A stretch of 64,000 nucleotides of DNA from NCBI GenBank assembly GCA_008015095.1, contig SSEV01000021.1:28412-92411 (forward strand), read 5' to 3'. This DNA comes from Lysobacteraceae bacterium. GTDB lineage: Bacteria > Pseudomonadota > Gammaproteobacteria > Xanthomonadales > Xanthomonadaceae. Under the pieces are notes generated by a model, which saw nothing but the letters and a program-made list of their open reading frames with translations, was not told where the DNA came from and ran no database searches. The position numbers and the translations under genes were made by a program. Below, piece by piece: positions 46,103 to 54,775 of this stretch. How positions within the stretch are numbered: position 1 is the stretch's first letter; every line of letters begins with the position of its first letter.

Positions 46103-46689
46103 CCCAAACGCTGCGCAAGCATAGCGATACGTCGCCCCAGCGCTCGCGCGAGTACGGCTTCCTCATCGCTGGGGTGCGGATCGTCCTTCGCGCCTGCGAG
46201 ATGCGTGGCGCCGTAGGGACTGCCGCCGCTGCGAGTCGTGCTCAACAGCGGTTCGGTGAACGGGATGCCGGCGATCACGCAGCCGTGGTGCAGCAGCGGC
46301 AGCATCATGGTCAGCAGCGTCGATTCCTGCCCGCCGTGCATGCTCGCGGTGGACGTGAATACCGCGGCGGGTTTGCCGACCAGGACGCCGCTGGCCCATT
46401 CCGCACCCAAGCCATCGATGAAATGCTTCATCGGCGCGGCCATATTGCCGAAACGGGTGGGGCTGCCGAGGATCAGCCCCGCGCACTCGGCCAGATCTCG
46501 CTTCTCGACGTAGGGCGCTCCTTCATCGGGGTCCGGCGGTGCGGCCTGCTGCGTGACCGGCGCGACGGGCGGCACCGTACGCAATCGCGCTTGCGCGCCT
46601 TCGATCTCGCCGACGCCGCGCGCGATCAGCCGGGCCAGACGCGCGACCGATCCGCCGCGGCTGTAGTACAGGATCAGGATTTCGGACAT
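46099..46689 (-). CDS. wrbA: NAD(P)H:quinone oxidoreductase WrbA
   Basis: 196 residues. The flavodoxin-like FMN site is clear: 'ILILYYSRGGSVARLARLIARGV', 'LILGSPTRFGNMAAPMKHFIDGLG' and 'FTSTASMHGGQESTLLTMMLPLLHHG', ending 'GGSPYGATHLAG'. WrbA reduces quinones by two electrons, protecting from oxidative stress. GAGGAGG precedes the start. It is followed by the DUF2069 gene in one operon. Confidence 0.95.
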   Translation of the reverse strand: MSEILILYYSRGGSVARLARLIARGVGEIEGAQARLRTVPPVAPVTQQAAPPDPDEGAPYVEKRDLAECAGLILGSPTRFGNMAAPMKHFIDGLGAEWASGVLVGKPAAVFTSTASMHGGQESTLLTMMLPLLHHGCVIAGIPFTEPLLSTTRSGGSPYGATHLAGAKDDPHPSDEEAVLARALGRRIAMLAQRLG

Positions 46690-46841
46690 GGGGCCTCCTC
46701 ACTCGTCAGGATAGAGCTCCGGCATCCGTTTTTATATCCTGGAGATGCCGGGCGGGCGACGCGTCCTGCGCAAGCCATGATCCAGACCATGATCCTGCCC
46801 CGGAAGCAGATGATCGTCCGGCCCTGCTACTCTGTGCGGCC

Positions 46842-48110
46842 ATGGAGCCGCTGACCACCCTCCGACGCTGGCGCGCACGATCATGGGATCGCGCGCGGGC
46901 CGGCACCTTCTTCCGCTTCCTGTGGCGACGTTTTCTCGACGACCGTCTGTTCGAAGCCGCAGGTGCGCTGTCCTTCACCACCGCGTTCGCGCTGGTGCCG
47001 TTGAGCATGGTCGTCTTCGGGGTGTTGTCGGCGTTCCCGGTCTACGAGAAGTGGAGCGATCAGCTTAGTCATTACATCTTCGCCAATTTCGTTCCGTCCT
47101 CGGCGCGCGCGGTCGAGGCTTATCTGCGCGAGTTCTCCAAGAACACCGGCCAGCTCACCGCGGTCGGCGTCGTCGCGTTGGTGCTGTCGTTGCTGGTCAC
47201 CCTGATCGGCATCGAGGCCACTTTCAACCGGATTTGGCGAGTGCCCACGGCCCGGCCCAGATTCGGGCGGATCATGGTGTACTGGACCGTGTTGACGCTC
47301 GGCGCGCTCATCGCCGCCGCCAGTCTGGCGCTGTCTGCCCGGGTCTTCGCGATGGCGATTTTCGAAACCGACTCCGGACGCATCCTGGAAGGCTGGTTGT
47401 TGCGCTGGACGCCGCTGCTGATCGAACTGGTCGGCGTCGCGCTGGTCTATCGCGTCGTGCCGCACCGCACGATCCAATGGCGCTTCGCTTTTCTCGGTGC
47501 GCTGCTCGCGGTGATGCTGGTCGAGTTGGTCAAGATCGGTATCGGCATGTATCTCGGCAGTTTCGGCACTTACCAGAAAGTCTATGGGCCGCTGGCTTTC
47601 GTGCCGATTTTTCTGGGCTGGATCTATTTCGGTTGGGTCGCGATCCTGCTCGGCGCTTCGCTGGCCTCGTCGCTGTCGGCTTTCCGCTACCAGCCGGCGG
47701 CCATGCGACTGCCGATCGGTTACGAGTTCTACGGCCTGCTCCGCCTGATTGGCCGCTTTGCCGAATATCGCGCGCGCGGCAAGGGTCTGCATTTGGACGA
47801 GATTCGCAGGATCGAACCGATCCTGACCGATGCGCTGGTGCAGCAGATGTTGCGGCAACTGGCGGCGATCGGATTGCTCAGCCGCGCCGAATCCGGCGAA
47901 TGGCTGTTGGCGCGCGACCTCGACGATCTCAGCCTGGGCGAGCTGTACGAAGCCTGCCAACTGCGTATTGCCACTGCGGAAGCGCATCTGCCCGCGCGCG
48001 AGGACGCGCTGGGCGAGGCCGCGATCGCGGCGCTCGACGAACTGCGCATCCCGTTGCGCGATCTGCTGCGGCGGCCGCTGGCCGAGATTTTCCATAAGGA
48101 TGCCGAATGA
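46842..48110 (+). CDS. YihY family inner-membrane protein
   Basis: 422 residues. The membrane domain (about 35-285) has six helices with family motifs 'EAAGALSFTTAFALVPLSMV', 'IEATFNRIWRVP' and 'YLGSFGTYQKVYGPLAFVPIFLGWIYFGWVAILLGA'. The C-terminal 130 residues are a cytoplasmic extension with a winged-helix look ('DALVQQMLRQLAAIGLLSRAESGEWLL'), present in the Xanthomonadales and Pseudomonas versions. Once called RNase BN by mistake, the family has no settled role. It overlaps a TlpA-like gene by ATGA. Confidence 0.93.
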   Translation: MEPLTTLRRWRARSWDRARAGTFFRFLWRRFLDDRLFEAAGALSFTTAFALVPLSMVVFGVLSAFPVYEKWSDQLSHYIFANFVPSSARAVEAYLREFSKNTGQLTAVGVVALVLSLLVTLIGIEATFNRIWRVPTARPRFGRIMVYWTVLTLGALIAAASLALSARVFAMAIFETDSGRILEGWLLRWTPLLIELVGVALVYRVVPHRTIQWRFAFLGALLAVMLVELVKIGIGMYLGSFGTYQKVYGPLAFVPIFLGWIYFGWVAILLGASLASSLSAFRYQPAAMRLPIGYEFYGLLRLIGRFAEYRARGKGLHLDEIRRIEPILTDALVQQMLRQLAAIGLLSRAESGEWLLARDLDDLSLGELYEACQLRIATAEAHLPAREDALGEAAIAALDELRIPLRDLLRRPLAEIFHKDAE

Positions 48111-48724
48111 CTCTCGCATACCGTGCCATCGCCATCATCGTGTTGTTGGGCATGCTGTGCGCATGCGAACGTTCCCGCGCTCCGGAACCGTCCGCTCCGA
48201 CCGCTGACGGGAATGCGCAAAGCGCACCGGCGCAGGCATCGAAGGATCTGCCCGAGGGAGGACAGTCGTCGCCGCACACGGAGACCGTTTCGGAAATGCC
48301 AGCCTTGAAGATCCAGACGCTCGACGGCGCGCTCTACGATCTCGCGGCCAAACGCGATCGTTGGGTCGTAGTCAATTTCTGGGCGACATGGTGCTCGCCT
48401 TGCCTGAAAGAAATGCCCGAACTCGACGCCTTCGACGCCGCCCGCGAGGATGTCGAGATCATCGGCTTGGCCTACGAGGAAATCGCAATCGAGGAGATGC
48501 GCGCATTCCTGCGCGAACACCCGGTGCGCTACCCGATCGCATTGGTCGACACTTACGATCCGCCCGCTGATTTCCCGACGCCCCGTGGGCTGCCGATGAC
48601 TTATGTGATCGCGCCCGGCGGCAAGGTCGAGAAGCAATTCATGGGGCCGGTGACCCGTACCGAACTCGAAGCATTGACGGCCCGTTCGCCCGAAGCGCAG
48701 GCCGCGCAGAAAGCGCACGGATGA
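48107..48724 (+). CDS. TlpA-like thioredoxin-fold lipoprotein
   Basis: 205 residues. Lipoprotein signal 'IIVLLGMLCAC' with lipobox LCAC. After a low-complexity linker, the thioredoxin fold starts at about 65, with active site 'WATWCSPCLKEMPELDAF' (CSPC) and cis-proline loop 'GLPMTYVIAPGG'. It probably reduces disulfides in the periplasm, for example in cytochrome maturation. It is coupled by ATGA to the YihY gene upstream and the acylphosphatase gene downstream. Confidence 0.92.
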   Translation: MTLAYRAIAIIVLLGMLCACERSRAPEPSAPTADGNAQSAPAQASKDLPEGGQSSPHTETVSEMPALKIQTLDGALYDLAAKRDRWVVVNFWATWCSPCLKEMPELDAFDAAREDVEIIGLAYEEIAIEEMRAFLREHPVRYPIALVDTYDPPADFPTPRGLPMTYVIAPGGKVEKQFMGPVTRTELEALTARSPEAQAAQKAHG

Positions 48725-49026
48725 GCGCCGCAGAGGCCCGTTTTCTGATCTCCGGCCGCGTGCAGGGCGTGGCTTTTCGCGCCTATGCACGCCAGCGGGC
48801 GCTCGCGCTGGGGCTGCGAGGATACGCGCGCAATCTCGACGATGGCCGTGTGGAGGTGTTCGCTGCCGGTGCGGCCGACGCCATTGATCGTCTGGAGAGC
48901 TGGCTGCATCGCGGTTCGCCGATGGCCCGCGTGGATATGGTGTTGCGTGAGCTGGCGGGACGTGAAGCGCAGGCGTGCACGCCTGCGCGTCTGGATCACG
49001 TCGCGGATGATTTCATCATCTGCTGA
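48721..49026 (+). CDS. acyP: Acylphosphatase
   Basis: 101 residues. The phosphate loop 'ISGRVQGVAFRAYARQRA' with its Arg, and the catalytic Asn in 'GYARNLDDGRVEVFAAG', define the family. It hydrolyses acyl phosphates such as carbamoyl phosphate or 1,3-bisphosphoglycerate in the cytoplasm. It is the last gene of a three-gene ATGA-linked operon. Its stop codon is inside the first copy of a 15-base tandem repeat. Confidence 0.95.
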   Translation: MSAAEARFLISGRVQGVAFRAYARQRALALGLRGYARNLDDGRVEVFAAGAADAIDRLESWLHRGSPMARVDMVLRELAGREAQACTPARLDHVADDFIIC

Positions 49027-49065
49027 TCCTGCCACTGCTGATCCTGCCACTGCTGATCCTGCCCC
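49021..49065 (+). repeat. 15-base tandem repeat over a stop codon
   Basis: Three copies of tgctgatcctgccac (third with one change), plus a degenerate fourth to 49080. The unit repeats the stop TGA in frame. Confidence 0.92.
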
Positions 49066-49158
49066 GGCTGGTCCTTTCCATCTTCATTGAACCGGTGCGC
49101 GGCGTCGGAGGTGTGCCGTGAGTATGCCGTTGCCGCGCGTTGTGAATTGCGGGAAGGC

Positions 49159-50034
49159 TCAGCCGGGGCCAGGTCTCTCGGACCAGACGCCCATCCGTCG
49201 TTCGAGTTCCTGTTGTGCAAAGCCCGATGCGCCCAGCCAGCGTAAGATCGATCTCACGGTGATCACCGGGTAATCGCCCGACAGACGCGTCGCGATCGAG
49301 TGATCGGTGAATGACATGTTTTTGGCGAACAGTCCGCCCATGATCCGTTTGCGGTAGGGAATATGGATGCGGTCTGGAACGAAGCCATGGGCCTGCGCCA
49401 GGCGATAGGCTTGCGCGCGCGAACCGGTGTCGCGATCGGACGCCGCTGCGGCGATATGCTCCAGCACCCAGGCCGTGGAGTTCTGATAGTCAGGACTGCC
49501 GGGGCGTGCGATGAGGTTGTAGCGCGGTGTGTAGAGCGGATCGTGTTCGAGCATGGTCAGCCGTCGCGCCAATTGCTCCGCGATCTTCGGTCGTAGCCAG
49601 GTGATCCGCGCGTCTTGACGGACCAGATCATCCGCGAAGAAATTCACTAGGCCCTCTGCATACAGGCCGGAACCTTCTGCGCTGCAATCGCTGAGCATAT
49701 GCACGACGGTCCAGCGCCCATCGGGGTGATCACGCACGGCGAACCCGGCATGGCTGTAGACCAGGCCGTGTTTGGACAGGTCGGTGCCGACGCGCGAGAC
49801 CAGGGCGACCGGCGCGTCGCGCTTGTCCAGCTCGGCGGCGACCAACAAGCCGGTTTGGGCGGCATCGGCAAGACGCGCGGGCGCGAGCGGACGCGCGTCG
49901 CAGTCGTTGCCAGCGCGCGCCGTGGGAATATCCAGCACGAACAACGCGACCAGGGCGCAGAGCATCGATGCGAGCAATGCGCCTGCAACCGTCATTCTTG
50001 CCTTGACGCTTCGCTCGGGCGGCACTCGGCTCAT
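49159..50034 (-). CDS. DUF2145 secreted or membrane-anchored protein
   Basis: 291 residues. The N-terminus has a signal or anchor 'MTVAGALLASMLCALVALFVLDIPTARA'. The DUF2145 core shows 'GLVYSHAGFAVRDHPDGRWTVVHML' and 'YTPRYNLIARPGSPDYQNSTAWVLEHIAAA', with Cys/His residues that recall an NlpC/P60-like cysteine peptidase layout ('NSTAWVLEH'), though I cannot prove catalysis. It overlaps the upstream small membrane protein gene by ATGA. Confidence 0.85.
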   Translation of the reverse strand: MSRVPPERSVKARMTVAGALLASMLCALVALFVLDIPTARAGNDCDARPLAPARLADAAQTGLLVAAELDKRDAPVALVSRVGTDLSKHGLVYSHAGFAVRDHPDGRWTVVHMLSDCSAEGSGLYAEGLVNFFADDLVRQDARITWLRPKIAEQLARRLTMLEHDPLYTPRYNLIARPGSPDYQNSTAWVLEHIAAAASDRDTGSRAQAYRLAQAHGFVPDRIHIPYRKRIMGGLFAKNMSFTDHSIATRLSGDYPVITVRSILRWLGASGFAQQELERRMGVWSERPGPG

Positions 50035-50468
50035 ACGCCGAGTTCTCGCGAATGCAGATGCGGCCGGGTCTGTTCGTTAGCGACGAAGCAGAGAGCTTCG
50101 CCTCCGGCGCTGAGCAGCCAGCCGGTGCCGACGGCGATGACTTCGACCGCCATACCGGCGGCGATCGCGAGGCCAGCCGCCGTTTCCGCGGCGAGATAGA
50201 CGACGAAGGACGCGCCTACCCCGACCGCGGAAACGGTGACCGCCACCGCACCACCGCTGAGTTGCACACCGGACACCATGAATTTCGCGCCTTCGGCCAG
50301 CGCGCCGACCACCACGACCGGCACTTCGACCGAAGCGGCGAGACTGGCCTGCGATTGCCGACCGAGGGCCTCGGACTGCGCCTGCGCAGGAGGCAGCAGC
50401 AGGACGGCGAGCAACGTGACCATTGTGGTGAAGCGCCAAGCCAGCGAAAGCGGTCGGGGAGTGCGCAT
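50031..50468 (-). CDS. Small hydrophobic secreted protein paired with DUF2145
   Basis: 145 residues from the ATG at 50468 ('MRTPRPLSLAWRF'). A signal peptide ends 'LPPAQAQ'. The mature part is rich in Ala, Val and Gly, with long hydrophobic stretches: 'VPVVVVGALAEGAKFMVSG' and 'AVAVTVSAVGVGASFVVYLAAETAAGLAIAAGMAVEVIAVGTGWLLSAGG'. It is probably membrane-inserted or forms an oligomer in the envelope. It shares an operon with the DUF2145 gene. The family is not one I can name. It is divergent from an XRE regulator. Confidence 0.78.
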   Translation of the reverse strand: MRTPRPLSLAWRFTTMVTLLAVLLLPPAQAQSEALGRQSQASLAASVEVPVVVVGALAEGAKFMVSGVQLSGGAVAVTVSAVGVGASFVVYLAAETAAGLAIAAGMAVEVIAVGTGWLLSAGGEALCFVANEQTRPHLHSRELGV

Positions 50469-50580
50469 GGGGCCGATCCGATATTGAATGCAGCGAAGAA
50501 ACACTGCTCTTGGGGTGCATTGCAATCGGAATCGACCGAGTGTAGATAGGGCGGACATCAGGTATAGGAATCCGATACCC

Positions 50581-51327
50581 ATGGCCGTTTCCGTTGAACT
50601 GGTCGAAGGACTCAAACGTCTCTTGCGCGGTCAGGGCATGACCTATCGCGAACTGGCCGGGCGCCTGAAGATGAGCGAGGCGGCCGTGAAGCGGATGTTT
50701 TCCTTACGCGCGATGAGCCTGCAGCGGCTGGAACAGATCTGCGACGTCCTGGACGTCGGTCTGGCCGAGTTGGCGGCAGAATCGGCCCGAGGCCGTGAAA
50801 GCATGGCCCGGCTCAGCGAAGCGCAGGAGCATGCGCTGGTGTCCGACCCGGTCCTGTTGTTGGCGCTGTTCCTGAGTCTCAATCGCTGGCGGCAAGAGGA
50901 TGTGCTGGCGCAATTCGCGTTCACCGAAGCGCAGTGGACCGGATTGCTCGTCAAGCTGGACCGGCTCGGCATCATCGAACTGTTGCCCGGCAACCGCGCC
51001 CGCGCGCTGACCGCGCGCAATTTCCGCTGGCGTCGCGATGGGCCGATGGAGCGTTACTTCCGCGAGCGGTTACTCACCGATTATTTCGCCGATCCGTTCG
51101 ATGGCGAGCAGGACGGGTTGTTCCTGCTTAGCGGCAGCTTGGGGATCGAGGGCGTGAAACAAATGCGCCAGCGACTGGAGGAGGTCGTGCGCGAATTCGA
51201 TGCGTTGCTGGTGCGCGATGCGACGCTGCCGGCCAAGGAACGCATCGGCATGAGTCTGGTGCTCGCGCAAAAACCGTGGCTGCTGCAATTGTTCCAGCAG
51301 TATCGTCGCGCCTTGGATAGAACCTGA
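50581..51327 (+). CDS. XRE-family regulator with large C-terminal sensor part
   Basis: 248 residues from the ATG at 50581. The N-terminal helix-turn-helix is 'LKRLLRGQGMTYRELAGRLKMSEAAVKRMFSLRAMSLQRLEQICDVL'. The remaining 180 residues include a winged-helix-like block ('VLAQFAFTEAQWTGLLVKLDRLGIIELLPGNRARAL') and an all-helical end. Divergent from the DUF2145 operon with a 112-base gap, so it probably controls that operon and itself. The signal is unknown. Confidence 0.88.
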   Translation: MAVSVELVEGLKRLLRGQGMTYRELAGRLKMSEAAVKRMFSLRAMSLQRLEQICDVLDVGLAELAAESARGRESMARLSEAQEHALVSDPVLLLALFLSLNRWRQEDVLAQFAFTEAQWTGLLVKLDRLGIIELLPGNRARALTARNFRWRRDGPMERYFRERLLTDYFADPFDGEQDGLFLLSGSLGIEGVKQMRQRLEEVVREFDALLVRDATLPAKERIGMSLVLAQKPWLLQLFQQYRRALDRT

Positions 51328-51575
51328 TCGGCGCGCGACTCGTCGTGGGGCAAGCGATGCGGTGCGCGTATGAGAGGATCATCTCCGATGAAGAGGGCGA
51401 GACCGAATATGACGCCCGGATCAGGCGGGCGTTCCCGCGAGGGGTATGATCCGGCGGAATAGAGCCGAACTCATGGCGCGCAGAGGCTTGAGCAGGAAGT
51501 TCAAACATCTGCGCGCCAGGGTGGTTATGTGATCAGAGCGTCTCGCGTTGGCGCGCGCGATGGCGGCCCCCCGAT

Positions 51576-52463
51576 TCAGCCGAGCGTGAACAGGCCATCG
51601 ATTTCTCGGGCGAAATAGCGCGACAGGCGATGGAACGTGGCGCCGGTCGGGTGCATTTCGTCGAACCAGTCCTGTTCGAATTGGGCTTCGTCGCGAAGAT
51701 CCAGATAACGGAAGTTCCTCCGGAACCTGATGTCGGCGGCGAGCGGAGCCAGCACGCGATCGACGAAGCCGTCGATGAGCATGCGTGCGAACAGTCGCTG
51801 GTTGTCGACGTCGGGCAGGGTCTTGTGCACGTAGGGCCTGATCCATGGGCCGACGTTTTTCTTCATCAGCGCGGCGACGCCGAGATTGGCCACGGTGAGG
51901 TCGGCGCCGACGCCCATTTTCATCGGATGGCAATAGCTATGGGCGAATATCGGTGTTTTGGGGTGCAGCGCCACCATCCGCAACAGCACGCGTTCGTACG
52001 CACGGTAGACCTCTTCGTAGCGGCCAGTGTTGACCACGCAGTCGTAGGCTTGTCCCGGCGTCATCGACCTGCGGTCGGCAAAGGTAGTCTTGAGGAATGT
52101 GCCCACGAAATCGTTGCCACCCGCGCTGAGCAGGGCGATATCGAACTGATGACCGCCATACCAGCGCATCAGATCGCGCAATCGTTTTGGCGAGAACATA
52201 TCGGTGGCGAGATCGCCGCTTTCTTCCGCGCGGAAGAACAATCCGCCGCGGCCATAGATGGGAACGCCGCGCGCTTCGTCGGCGGGGACCGGAAAGACCA
52301 GCCAGTCCAGAATATTCATGCTCAATGGGGTGGAAAACCAAGAATCTCCTTCGCAAAACACAACCGGAGTTCGTTTTCGTAGTTCCTTGTTGCGGGACAG
52401 CGCCCGATAGATCTCCCTGAATTCGCCTCGTCGTGTGGTGTAAACAGATTGACTCAATGCCAT
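51576..52463 (-). CDS. SGNH/GDSL-like hydrolase
   Basis: 295 residues from the ATG at 52463 with GGGGG nine bases upstream; the track start at 52604 has no such site. SGNH blocks are visible: 'VVFCEGDSWFSTPL' (block I Ser), 'LLSAGGNDFVGTFL' (block III Asn) and 'DWFDEMHPTGATFHRLS' (block V Asp/His). No signal peptide, so cytoplasmic or exported by another route. Such enzymes cleave esters of lipids or sugars. It is a single gene. The substrate is unknown. Confidence 0.85.
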   Translation of the reverse strand: MALSQSVYTTRRGEFREIYRALSRNKELRKRTPVVFCEGDSWFSTPLSMNILDWLVFPVPADEARGVPIYGRGGLFFRAEESGDLATDMFSPKRLRDLMRWYGGHQFDIALLSAGGNDFVGTFLKTTFADRRSMTPGQAYDCVVNTGRYEEVYRAYERVLLRMVALHPKTPIFAHSYCHPMKMGVGADLTVANLGVAALMKKNVGPWIRPYVHKTLPDVDNQRLFARMLIDGFVDRVLAPLAADIRFRRNFRYLDLRDEAQFEQDWFDEMHPTGATFHRLSRYFAREIDGLFTLG

Positions 52464-52683
52464 GCTCACGATCCCCCTGGTATCGATGTGCGGTCCCGGC
52501 GCAGCAAAGGCACGCGCCGGGTGAGTGATATAACGCCGGATCGTCTGCGATGTGGCCATGCGTCGCGGCGTGATATCGGGCCGACGGAAAAGCACGCCGG
52601 CCATTCGCGGAACGACCGGATTGCAGGATGCCGCATCTTTGGGCGCCGTGTCTGCGTCGTATCGGCGCTCCGTTGCCCGCGAG

Positions 52684-53463
52684 TCAGCCCTTGAAGCCGT
52701 CGATCGGTTTCACTACGCCGTATTTTTCTTTTTTCGGCTTGCCTTCCAGCGGTGGGAAGTCGATCGGTTTGTCGACGATCGCCGTATCAGGCAGACGATC
52801 GAGGAAGTCGCGTATCAGGCTGAGACGGCCGCGTTTCTGATCGTTGAAGTCGACCAGGGTCCACGGTGCGTGCTTGGTATGCGTGGCTTTGAGCATCGCT
52901 TCGCGGGCGCGGGTGTAATCACCATATCGGGTCCGCGCTTCCAGGTCGATCGGGGAGAGCTTCCAGCCCTTGAGCGGGTCTTCGCGGCGTTCGGCGAATC
53001 GTTTTTCCTGTTCGGCCTGATCGCAGCAAAGCCAATACTTGAATAACAGGATGCCGTCGTCGACCAGCATGTTCTCGAATACTGGCGCATGGGTCAGGAA
53101 GGCTTTGACCTGCGTGTCGTTAGCGAATCCCATGACCTTCTCGACCCCCGCGCGGTTGTACCAGCTGCGATCGAAAAGCACGACCTCGCCCGCCGCGGGC
53201 AAATGGGCGATATAGCGCTGAAAATACCACTGCGTACGCTCGCGCTCGCTTGGCTTGGGCAAGGCGACTGTGCGGCACTGGCGTGGATTGATATGCGCGG
53301 AGATGGCATCGATGACGCCACCCTTGCCGGCCGTGTCCCGGCCTTCGATCAGTACCAGGATGCGCTGACCGGTGCTGGATGCCCAGCGCGCCATCTGCGC
53401 CAGTTCGCGTTGCATCGGCTCCAGCAGTTCTTCGTACTCTTTGCGTTTGAGCTTGCTCATCAT
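52684..53463 (-). CDS. ppk2: Polyphosphate kinase 2
   Basis: 259 residues. Walker A 'LVLIEGRDTAGKGGVIDAI', Walker B 'VVLFDRSWYNRAGVEKVMGF' and the lid 'QEKRFAERREDPLKGWKLSPIDLEARTRYGDYT' mark a PPK2 of the single-domain class I type, which makes NTPs from polyphosphate or the reverse. 'NPRQCRTVALPKPSERERTQWYFQRY' is also family-specific. Two ATG codons overlap at the start; the first overlaps the stop of the small HTH gene upstream, so the two are coupled. Confidence 0.96.
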   Translation of the reverse strand: MMSKLKRKEYEELLEPMQRELAQMARWASSTGQRILVLIEGRDTAGKGGVIDAISAHINPRQCRTVALPKPSERERTQWYFQRYIAHLPAAGEVVLFDRSWYNRAGVEKVMGFANDTQVKAFLTHAPVFENMLVDDGILLFKYWLCCDQAEQEKRFAERREDPLKGWKLSPIDLEARTRYGDYTRAREAMLKATHTKHAPWTLVDFNDQKRGRLSLIRDFLDRLPDTAIVDKPIDFPPLEGKPKKEKYGVVKPIDGFKG

Positions 53464-53864
53464 GGACTCCTGCGACCGCGCTTGGCCAGAGCGCGTTTGC
53501 GCGCGGGCCGGGGCGGAGGCGCTGATGCGCCGTTCTCATGGTGCGCGCCGACGGCCATCGTGCGTGCGACCTCCAATAATGCCCCCTGCTGTTTGCTGTT
53601 CAGCGCGCGATAGGCCGCGAGTAACGCATGTTCGCCTTTGGTGCGGGCCGGGTCCAAGGTGCTGGCCAGTTCGGACAGTAGCGCCCCCGCGGGGACGCCG
53701 AAGGTACGGGCGAGCGCATCGACCTGGTCGCGCCCCGGGATCTTGTCGCCTTTGAGCCAGGCGCTGACCGTTTCGACGCCGGCGCGTGGGATGGCCGTGG
53801 CCAGATCCGTCGGACTCAGGCCGGTGGCCTTGGTCAACAGGCGAAGGGTGGTGGCGATAGACAT
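53460..53864 (-). CDS. Small helix-turn-helix protein coupled to ppk2
   Basis: 134 residues. An XRE-like helix-turn-helix fits residues 5-60 ('LLTKATGLSPTDLATAIPRAGVETVSAWLKGDKIPGRDQVDALARTFGV'), followed by a helical region and a basic Pro/Arg/Lys-rich tail 'PPPRPARKRALAKRGRRSP'. It overlaps ppk2 by its stop codon and sits 4 bases after moaB on the complementary reading, so the order moaB, HTH, ppk2 is a compact operon. It may regulate ppk2 expression in response to phosphate or nucleotide state; this is inference. Confidence 0.85.
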   Translation of the reverse strand: MSIATTLRLLTKATGLSPTDLATAIPRAGVETVSAWLKGDKIPGRDQVDALARTFGVPAGALLSELASTLDPARTKGEHALLAAYRALNSKQQGALLEVARTMAVGAHHENGASAPPPRPARKRALAKRGRRSP

Positions 53865-53868
53865 CGGC

Positions 53869-54387
53869 TTATTCCTTCAGTCGTGGACGCAGCGTGGCGA
53901 GATTGCATGGCCGCGTACGCGCGTCGAGTTGGGCGCGGATGATCTTGTCCCATGCGGTGCGACAGGCGGACGTCGAACCGGGTAGGGCGAACAGGAAAGT
54001 GCCATTGGCCAGGCCGGCGAAGGCGCGCGATTGCAGCGTGGACGTGCCGATCTCATCGAAGCTCATGGCGCGGAACAATTCGCCGAAACCCGGCATCTCC
54101 TTGTCGAGAAGCGGCAGTAACGCTTCCGGCGTGGAGTCGCGGCCGGTGAATCCGGTCCCGCCGGTCACCAGGATTCCGTCGGTCGCAGGGTCGGCGATCC
54201 ACTGCGATACCTGGGCGCGCAGCCGATAGCGGTCATCGGGCAGGAGCGCGCGCGCGTACAGTCGATGGCCGGCTTCGGTCAATGCGGTGGCGAGATAATC
54301 GCCGGAGCTGTCCTCGCCGAGCGTGCGCGTGTCCGAGACGGTCAGCACGCAGAGCGACAACGGGATGAAATCGGCCTGGGCGGTCAT
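53869..54387 (-). CDS. moaB: Molybdenum cofactor biosynthesis protein MoaB
   Basis: 172 residues from the ATG at 54387; the longer ORF start adds unrelated sequence. Family motifs: 'LCVLTVSDTRTLGEDSSGDYLATALTEAGH', 'GILVTGGTGFTGRDSTPEALLPLLDKEMPGFGELFR' and 'LFALPGSTSACRTAWDKII'. MoaB/MogA-type proteins adenylate molybdopterin before molybdenum insertion. It fits with the molybdoenzyme and FdhD encoded 40 kb away. It is followed at 4 bases by the small HTH gene. Confidence 0.94.
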   Translation of the reverse strand: MTAQADFIPLSLCVLTVSDTRTLGEDSSGDYLATALTEAGHRLYARALLPDDRYRLRAQVSQWIADPATDGILVTGGTGFTGRDSTPEALLPLLDKEMPGFGELFRAMSFDEIGTSTLQSRAFAGLANGTFLFALPGSTSACRTAWDKIIRAQLDARTRPCNLATLRPRLKE

Positions 54388-54775
54388 GCGAGCTAGAGTA
54401 GCGGGAAACCCTCGGAGTGAGAAATGATGCGCGGCATTGGCCCCGATACGCGCATCACCTTCATCCGGAGCCATGCGGGGTCCGTCAGGACGTCGGGCGG
54501 ACATCTGCGCCGCACATCAGCCGAGAGCCTGCGACATCTCCCCGCGGAGTATGGGGGCGCGTCGAATCAATAGTTCGGCGTTGCCATAGACAATCTCTGA
54601 CATGCGGATACTGGGCGCGGTCCGGTGCGGAGGCGCCGATGTCCCGGCTGAGACGGCAAGCAGGCGGCCCTCCCCACGCCATCGGCCGGAAAGCCATCCA
54701 CATCACGATTCCGGATCCGCGGTTCGCGCTATCTTTTCATGCGCAGGGGCCACGCCTTTCAAGGAGGATCGTTTC
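54388..54775. other. Gap between moaB and the secreted orphan
   Basis: About 390 bases with divergent promoters for moaB and the 54776 gene. No gene is supported; ORFs crossing it have no family or signal features. Confidence 0.4.

Noticed and set aside
49021-49080. Possible CRISPR or VNTR array
   Set aside because: Units are adjacent with no spacers, so it is a simple tandem repeat and not CRISPR.
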